Below, piece after piece: positions 5,826-9,516 of a stretch of DNA of 9,516 bases. Made by a program: the position numbers and the translations under genes. Source of the stretch: JAAFIP01 sp031390175 (GTDB taxonomy: Bacteria; Pseudomonadota; Gammaproteobacteria; Burkholderiales; Burkholderiaceae_C). The notes under the pieces are model-generated. The model was not told the origin of the DNA, ran no database searches, and saw only the letters and a list, made by a program, of their open reading frames with translations. The DNA lies in assembly GCA_031390175.1 (NCBI GenBank), contig JANMTF010000077.1:1-9516 (forward strand), read 5' to 3'. How positions within the stretch are numbered: position 1 is the first letter of the stretch; the number at the start of each line of letters is the position of its first letter.

Positions 5826-6930
5826 ATGGACGCAGAACAAATCAACCAAATCGGCACCGCCCTCATCGGCCTGACCTCCCGCACGCTTGACCTTCGGGGG
5901 TATCTTTGACTACGAGTCCAAGCAACGCAAACTAGAAGACGTGAACGCCGCGCTGGAAGACCCGGCGGTGTGGAACGACCCCAAGCGTGCCCAAGAGCTG
6001 GGCAAGGAGAAAAAAGCGCTCGAAGGTGTGGTGTTGGTGATTGCCAAGCTGGACAGCGACATCGCCGACAACACCGAGCTGTACGAGATGAGCAAGGGCG
6101 ATAACGATATCCACAGCCTGACGCATATTGAAGAAGAAGTCGCCAAGATCGAGGCCATTGTGGCGCAGCTTGAATTTAGGCGCATGTTTAACCAAGCTGC
6201 CGACCCGCTCAACGCCTTTTTGGACATCCAGGCCGGTGCAGGCGGCACCGAGGCCTGCGACTGGGCCAGCATGCTGCTGCGCCAGTACCTGCGCTACGCC
6301 GAGCGCAAGGGCTTCAAGGCCACGATTGAAGACGAGTCCTCAGGCGATATTGCGGGTATCAAAGGGGCCAGCATCAAGATCGAGGGCGACTACGCCTTTG
6401 GCCTGCTGCGCACCGAGACCGGCGTGCACCGCTTGGTGCGCAAGTCTCCTTTCGATAGCGCGGGCGGCAGGCACACCAGCTTTGCCAGCGTGTTTGTCTA
6501 CCCCGAGATCGACGATTCCATAGTGATCGACATCAACCCCGCCGACGTGCGCACCGACACCTACCGTGCCAGCGGCGCGGGCGGCCAGCACATCAACAAA
6601 ACCGACTCCGCCGTGCGCCTGACCCACATCCCCACCGGCATCGTGGTGCAGTGCCAAGACGGCCGCAGCCAGCACGGCAACCGCGACGTGGCCTGGAAGC
6701 GCCTGCGCAGCAAGATGTATGACTTTGAAATGCGCAAGCGTTTGGAAGAGCAGCAAAAGCTGGAAGACACCAAGACCGACGTAGGCTGGGGCCACCAGAT
6801 TCGCTCTTATGTGCTGGACCAGTCCCGCATCAAAGACCTGCGCACCAGCGTAGAAACCTCGGCCACCCAAAAGGTGCTGGACGGTGATTTGGACATGTTC
6901 ATTGAGGCGAGTTTGAAACAAGGTGTGTAA
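5826..6930 (+). CDS. prfB: peptide chain release factor 2 (RF2), expressed by programmed +1 frameshift
   Basis: RF2 recognises UAA and UGA stop codons and triggers peptide release. The reading frame is split: ATG at 5826 opens a 27-codon frame (MDAEQINQIGTALIGLTSRT, then LDLRGYL) that ends at TGA 5907-5909. Skipping the T at 5907 continues as DYESKQRKLED to 6930, giving 367 residues against 365 in E. coli. The stop-recognition motif SPF is at 207-209, and GGQ, which enters the peptidyl transferase centre, is at 252-254 within RASGAGGQHINKTDSAVR. The frameshift autoregulates RF2: when RF2 is scarce, the ribosome pauses at UGA and slips. A frame-1 reading from TTG at 5887 would lack the first 20 residues and is not the real start. 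lysS, often next to prfB, is absent here. Confidence 0.97.
5895..5910 (+). promoter_or_regulatory. prfB programmed +1 frameshift site
   Basis: CGGGGGTATCTTTGAC contains an internal Shine-Dalgarno-like GGGGG (5896-5900), the slippery CTT codon (5904-5906) and the in-frame TGA (5907-5909) followed by C. It differs by one base from the well-studied E. coli site AGGGGGTATCTTTGAC, so it should work the same way. Confidence 0.96.
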
Positions 6931-6965
6931 AAACCGCTGCTGGGCGGCGTCACAGTATTTGCAAC

Positions 6966-7024
6966 GCTACTCATTAGATAGCTGCCGCCGCATGGCTCTA
7001 TTGGTCTAAAGGCCTCATCTGTTT
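6966..7024 (+). repeat. degenerate TAGCTGCT-type dispersed repeat downstream of prfB
   Basis: From TAGCTGCCGCCGC (6979 on) the stretch follows the same order of blocks as the copies at 101-140 and 7771-7810: TAGCTGC, CGC, TCTATTGG, CTA, AGGCC, TGTTTT. It is more diverged than the other two. It fills most of the 191-base gap between prfB and the DUF302 gene. Confidence 0.45.
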
Positions 7025-7110
7025 TAGAAATTTTGATAGATACAAAGCGCGGCGAGGGTTGTAATAGATTGGGTGTGTAGCGCGACCAAATCGCTTTACA
7101 CATCCCATTG

Positions 7111-7115
7111 AGGAG
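7111..7115 (+). promoter_or_regulatory. ribosome binding site of DUF302 gene
   Basis: AGGAG lies 6 nt before the ATG at 7122 and fixes the start, which also gives a good signal peptide. Confidence 0.8.
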
Positions 7116-7121
7116 TACCCC

Positions 7122-7580
7122 ATGAAGAAAGTCACCTTGATCGCCGCCCTCACCACGGGTCTGCTGCTATCCACCAGCCTGTGGGCGCAGGCCAATGGCC
7201 TGATCAGCGTAGTCAGCCCGCGCAGCGCCGCTGAGACCATGGCCCGGCTGGAAGGCATTGTCAAAGAACGCGGGTTGAACGTGTTTGCCCGCATCGACCA
7301 CGCCGCCGGTGCGTCCAAAATTGCCAAAACCCTGCGCCCTACCGAATTGCTGATTTTTGGCAACCCCCAAGGCGGCACCCCGCTGATGGAATGCGCGCAA
7401 ACTGCGGGCATCGACCTACCGCTCAAAGCCCTGGTGTGGACCGACGATGCCGGTAAAGTGATGCTCAGCTACAACGACCCCGAGTACTTGGCCAAGCGCC
7501 ACGGCGCGGCAAGCTGCCCGGCGGTGGAGAATTTGAAAAAAGCTTTAAACGGCATTGCTCAGGCCGCCGTTGCGCCTTGA
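7122..7580 (+). CDS. exported DUF302 domain protein
   Basis: A 152-residue periplasmic protein of the DUF302 family (PF03625), whose biochemical function is not established. A Sec signal peptide is clear: MKK, a hydrophobic core (4-20), then WAQA-NG, with probable cleavage after residue 24. The domain covers about 28-150 with the family pattern: SPRSAAETMARLEGIVKERG, FARIDHAAGA, LRPTELLIFGNPQGGTPLM, the LPLKALVWTDDAGKV segment and YNDPEYLAKRHG. Two cysteines (C91, C132) and histidines H60 and H127 remain in the mature part; a disulfide is possible. A good AGGAG site precedes it. It is flanked by repeats on both sides and has no gene close enough for an operon, so it is probably a monocistronic unit. 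The fit to DUF302 is good, but no role can be assigned. Confidence 0.9.
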   Translation: MKKVTLIAALTTGLLLSTSLWAQANGLISVVSPRSAAETMARLEGIVKERGLNVFARIDHAAGASKIAKTLRPTELLIFGNPQGGTPLMECAQTAGIDLPLKALVWTDDAGKVMLSYNDPEYLAKRHGAASCPAVENLKKALNGIAQAAVAP

Positions 7581-7625
7581 TTTTTGTGGGGCTATGTGAT
7601 TTGTAGTGGGCAGGTTCGGCGTGCA

Positions 7626-7728
7626 AGCAAATGGGGTCAGCAGCAAATGGGGTCAGGTCAAAATTCAGGAAGACCCTCTGCCCAAAGCGCGCAACGCCGT
7701 AACCAAATTTTGCTCTAACCCCTTTTGC
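7626..7728. mobile_element. small MITE/REP-like inverted repeat element
   Basis: The 15-mer AGCAAATGGGGTCAG occurs at 7626-7640 and again at 7642-7656. An inverted partner lies at 7705-7728, whose complement reads GCAAAAGGGGTTAGAGCAAA then ATTT, close to GCAAATGGGGTCAGGTCAAA then ATT. The paired ends enclose about 50 bases. There is no ORF. The GGGGTCAG-type ends resemble REP or MITE units linked to Y1-transposase (RAYT) families that I recall from Proteobacteria; that assignment is from memory. Confidence 0.6.
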
Positions 7729-7754
7729 GTACTGGATGCATTGAACCAGTAACT

Positions 7755-7810
7755 ATTGCTCACTATTAAATAGCTGCTTCCGCTTTGTTCTAAGAGGCTG
7801 CAGCCGGTTT
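7755..7810 (+). repeat. TAGCTGCT-type dispersed repeat overlapping the end of the SDR gene
   Basis: Core 7771-7810 (TAGCTGCTTCCGCTTTGTTC and on) pairs with the rlmD copy at 101-140. Its last 21 bases contain the stop codon and final codons (KPAAAS) of the minus-strand dehydrogenase gene. Confidence 0.6.
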
Positions 7811-8701
7811 AGCCTTCAGAATCTCGTTAGTCCCCTGCTCCGCGCCACTCATAGGCACCGTCTCGCCTGCACGCTCGCGCACGGCGGCCAAATGCGCCGC
7901 CAAGCGCTCGGGCGCATCTGGCCCGGTGCCTATGTGCACGCCCTGGGTAAGGGTAATGTGCGCGGCCTCAAAGGTGCCTGCACCGGCGCACAGCACGGTG
8001 CGGTTGGGTGCATCGGTAGAGGCCAGCACCAGCATGGCGGGCACCACAAACTCGGGTTGCAGCGCATCCAGCACGTCTTGGGGCATCAGCCCCTCGGTCA
8101 TGCGGGTGGCAGCCGTGGGGGCCAGGCAGTTCACACGGATGTCGCTCTTGGCACCTTCAATGCTGAGCGTTTGCATCAGCCCCACCAGCGCCATCTTGGC
8201 CGCGCCGTAGTTGGCTTGGCCAAAGTTGCCATACAGGCCGCTGGAGCTGGTGGTCATCACAATGCGGCCATATTTTTGCGCCTGCATGTGCGGCCATACG
8301 GCTTTGCTGCAGTGCGCTGCGCCCATCAGGTGCACGTCGATGACCAGTTTAAAGTCGTCCATCTCCATTTTGCTAAAGCTTTTGTCGCGCAAAATGCCCG
8401 CGTTGTTGACCAAAATGTCTACCCGCCCCCAGGCGCCCACCGCCTGCTGCACCATGGCTTGCACGGCAGCGTAGTCGGTCACTGACGCGCCATTGGCCAG
8501 CGCCTCGCCGCCCATGGCCTGGATCTCGTCCACCACGGCCTGCGCCGCGCTCACGCTGGCGCCACTGCCGTTGATGGCTGCGCCCAGGTCGTTGACCAGC
8601 ACCTTGGCCCCGCGCCGCGCCAGCGCCAGCGCATGCTGCCTGCCCAAACCGCCGCCCGCGCCAGTGACGATGGCGACCTTGCCTGTGAAATCTAGAGACA
8701 T
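7790..8701 (-). CDS. short-chain dehydrogenase/reductase, multifunctional-enzyme (HSD17B4) dehydrogenase-like
   Basis: A 303-residue classical SDR with a Rossmann fold. The cofactor motif is TGAGGGLG (13-20), followed by VNDLG (36-40), which fits NAD(H) preference, and NNAG (99-102). The catalytic set is S152, Y165 and K169 (YGAAK), in the context SSGLYGNFGQANYGAAK, very like the (3R)-hydroxyacyl-CoA dehydrogenase domain of peroxisomal multifunctional enzyme type 2. A role in fatty acyl-CoA or steroid-type hydroxyacyl oxidation is likely, but the substrate cannot be read from sequence. Beyond the catalytic core, the C-terminal part (about 215-303) has a further conserved region of this subfamily (CAGAGTFEAAHITLTQGV). 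The ATG at 8701 gives MSLDFTGKVAIVTG, the normal start; the Shine-Dalgarno sequence is weak. The stop lies inside a dispersed repeat. No partner beta-oxidation gene is in the window. Confidence 0.92.
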   Translation of the reverse strand: MSLDFTGKVAIVTGAGGGLGRQHALALARRGAKVLVNDLGAAINGSGASVSAAQAVVDEIQAMGGEALANGASVTDYAAVQAMVQQAVGAWGRVDILVNNAGILRDKSFSKMEMDDFKLVIDVHLMGAAHCSKAVWPHMQAQKYGRIVMTTSSSGLYGNFGQANYGAAKMALVGLMQTLSIEGAKSDIRVNCLAPTAATRMTEGLMPQDVLDALQPEFVVPAMLVLASTDAPNRTVLCAGAGTFEAAHITLTQGVHIGTGPDAPERLAAHLAAVRERAGETVPMSGAEQGTNEILKAKPAAAS

Positions 8702-8805
8702 GTTGTGCTTTCTATGTGATTTTGCTGGACTGGATTGTCGCGGAAATTGGGGGCGTTGGATGGCTGGTGGGTGGCTACTGCTTACGGAACGTGGGTGCGT
8801 TTGGC

Positions 8806-8885
8806 TTTTGTACTTGATCGGGTGGATGTCGCCTGTTCGTTTTGTACGTGATCAGGCCGATGTCGTTCGTTCGTTTTGTACGTGA
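8806..8885. repeat. 34-bp tandem repeat, two full units and one partial
   Basis: Units at 8806-8839 and 8840-8873 agree in 27 of 34 positions, both starting TTTTGTAC and ending GTTCG. A third, partial unit at 8874-8885 repeats TTTTGTACGTGA exactly and then diverges. The array overlaps the last codons and stop of the adjacent minus-strand gene. I do not recognise the repeat. Confidence 0.8.
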
Positions 8886-9322
8886 AACTCGCCTTCGAGA
8901 TTATCGCCAGCCTGCTGGATTGCCTCGTCGAACGAAAGATAGTCGGTCAGCGCTGTGCGGGCCGCGATGATGAGCGGATTCTCGAAGCCCTTTTCGGCCG
9001 CGTAGAACCGCCAGCAGCGACGTTTCATCGTGGCCGCGTCCGCGGCGGCTCCTGCCAGAAACGGCTCGGCCCAAGCATCCCATTTCAAGTAAGCATGCCA
9101 CTCCGCCTGAGCAGGCGCGGGCATAGCAGCGAGCCCGGCGTCGAATTCCGCAAGCGCCTTACGCAGGTTGCCTTCGAGCGTCGTGCGCCGCGTGTCGATC
9201 GCGCGCGAGTCGAACTTCGTGTTGGCAGTCAGCAGTTCCGCCGATTGGCTGCGAGTGGCCAGGAGCATCGCCACAGCAATCGTCAGGCTGAGAATCGCGG
9301 CCTTCCGCGCTGCGCCGTTCAT
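8852..9322 (-). CDS. small exported protein of unknown function
   Basis: A 156-residue product. The N-terminus is a Sec-type signal: MNGAARKAAILSLTIAVAML, then LATRSQSA and a probable cleavage near residue 28. The mature part looks alpha-helical, with LEGNLRKALAEFDAGLAAMP (50-69), AEWHAYLKWDAWAEPFLAG, RRCWRFYAAEKGFENPLIIAARTALTDYL and one cysteine. The blend of WHxYLKWD and FYxxxxGFENP reminds me of unnamed exported proteins in Planctomycetes, but I cannot name a family. Its start overlaps the stop of the upstream gene (ATGA at 9319-9322), so they form an operon. The last residues (FHVQNERTTSA) and the stop are made of the 34-bp tandem repeat, so the original C-terminus may have been lost. 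Codon use (many TCG and CGC) differs from the genes to the left. Confidence 0.7.
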   Translation of the reverse strand: MNGAARKAAILSLTIAVAMLLATRSQSAELLTANTKFDSRAIDTRRTTLEGNLRKALAEFDAGLAAMPAPAQAEWHAYLKWDAWAEPFLAGAAADAATMKRRCWRFYAAEKGFENPLIIAARTALTDYLSFDEAIQQAGDNLEGEFHVQNERTTSA

Positions 9323-9516
9323 CGGGCGTTCTCCGCAATCGCCGACGGCGCCGCCGGATTGGCGCGGGGATCGTCGGGTTCAAGCACTTCGTAAAGCAGC
9401 AAGGTGTTGAACATTTCTTGGATGGTCTGCTGACCCCAGGGGACGTCGACGTTCGGGTCCGGGTTTCGCGGATTGAATTCCGTGTTGTCCCAGTACGCAG
9501 TGGCAAGCAGCGCCTG
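9319..9516 (-). CDS. C-terminal end of a protein with NPDP/WGxQT motif, possibly copper-monooxygenase-like
   Basis: Only the last 65 codons and the stop are in the window. They read ALLATAYWDNTEFNPRNPDP, then NVDVPWGQQTIQEMFNTLLL, YEVLEPDDP and a low-complexity Ala/Pro end. The pattern YxDNxxxNPxNPDPxxxVxWGxQTxxEM is one that I associate with the C-terminal domain of copper type II ascorbate-dependent monooxygenase-like (PHM-like) proteins, often fused to redoxin domains in Planctomycetes and Acidobacteria. The methionine in QEM would fit the copper-ligand region, but this cannot be verified from a fragment. It overlaps the following exported-protein gene by 4 nt. Confidence 0.55.
   Translation of the reverse strand, partial: QALLATAYWDNTEFNPRNPDPNVDVPWGQQTIQEMFNTLLLYEVLEPDDPRANPAAPSAIAENAR

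Noticed and set aside
6340..6921. 193-codon minus-strand frame opposite prfB
   Set aside because: Shadow frame opposite conserved RF2 sequence; Val/Ala/His-rich with no domain.
5887..6930. prfB starting at TTG 5887 without frameshift
   Set aside because: It would lose the N-terminal helix, and the complete frameshift signal plus the upstream frame from 5826 explain the locus better.
6931..6950. Terminator after prfB
   Set aside because: CCGC/GCGG gives only a 4-bp stem with no T-tract, too weak to call.
7892..8485. 197-codon plus-strand frame with many His, antisense to the SDR gene
   Set aside because: Shadow of the SDR gene, which has intact cofactor and catalytic motifs; no ribosome binding site.
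8806..8885. CRISPR array
   Set aside because: The 34-base units are contiguous with no unique spacers between them, and there are only two full copies and no cas genes.

Overview
The window looks like a chromosomal segment of a betaproteobacterium, most likely Burkholderiales / Comamonadaceae (Rhodoferax- or Polaromonas-like). This rests on the style of the housekeeping proteins (RlmD, Dut, CoaBC, RF2), the moderately high GC, and several short dispersed repeats that I recall from that family. The taxonomy comes from memory of protein and repeat families, not from a search.

Layout. Positions 1-1749 (minus strand) hold dut followed 4 nt later by rlmD, which runs off the left edge; rlmD carries two repeat-derived in-frame insertions. 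Positions 1750-1904 are a divergent intergenic region. Positions 1905-4287 (plus strand) hold the most interesting locus: a compact five-gene cluster of three different bactofilins and two small single-pass membrane proteins, in the order membrane protein, bactofilin, bactofilin, membrane protein, bactofilin, with two ATGA overlaps. It has no M23 peptidase gene, which is the usual bactofilin partner. Positions 4288-4339 are a short, structured gap shared with the convergent coaBC gene (minus strand, 4340-5590).

Positions 5591-5825 are a divergent spacer in front of prfB (5826-6930), which keeps the classic programmed +1 frameshift. Next come a secreted DUF302 protein (7122-7580), a spacer with a small MITE/REP-like inverted repeat and a second repeat family (7581-7789), and a short-chain dehydrogenase on the minus strand (7790-8701). 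A region with 34-nt tandem repeats follows (8806-8885).

The last ~650 bases (8852-9516, minus strand) hold two overlapping genes unlike the rest in style: the end of a protein with an NPxNPDP / WGxQT motif and a small exported protein. Both remind me of Planctomycetes-type proteins, and the tandem repeats sit at the boundary. This could be horizontal transfer or an assembly join.

Functional links. The bactofilin cluster probably builds a membrane-associated cytoskeletal scaffold. The rest is housekeeping: nucleotide-pool sanitation and rRNA modification (dut, rlmD), coenzyme A synthesis (coaBC) and translation termination (prfB). Dispersed repeats are unusually active here: they lie inside a coding sequence, at a gene's stop codon, and in three intergenic regions.
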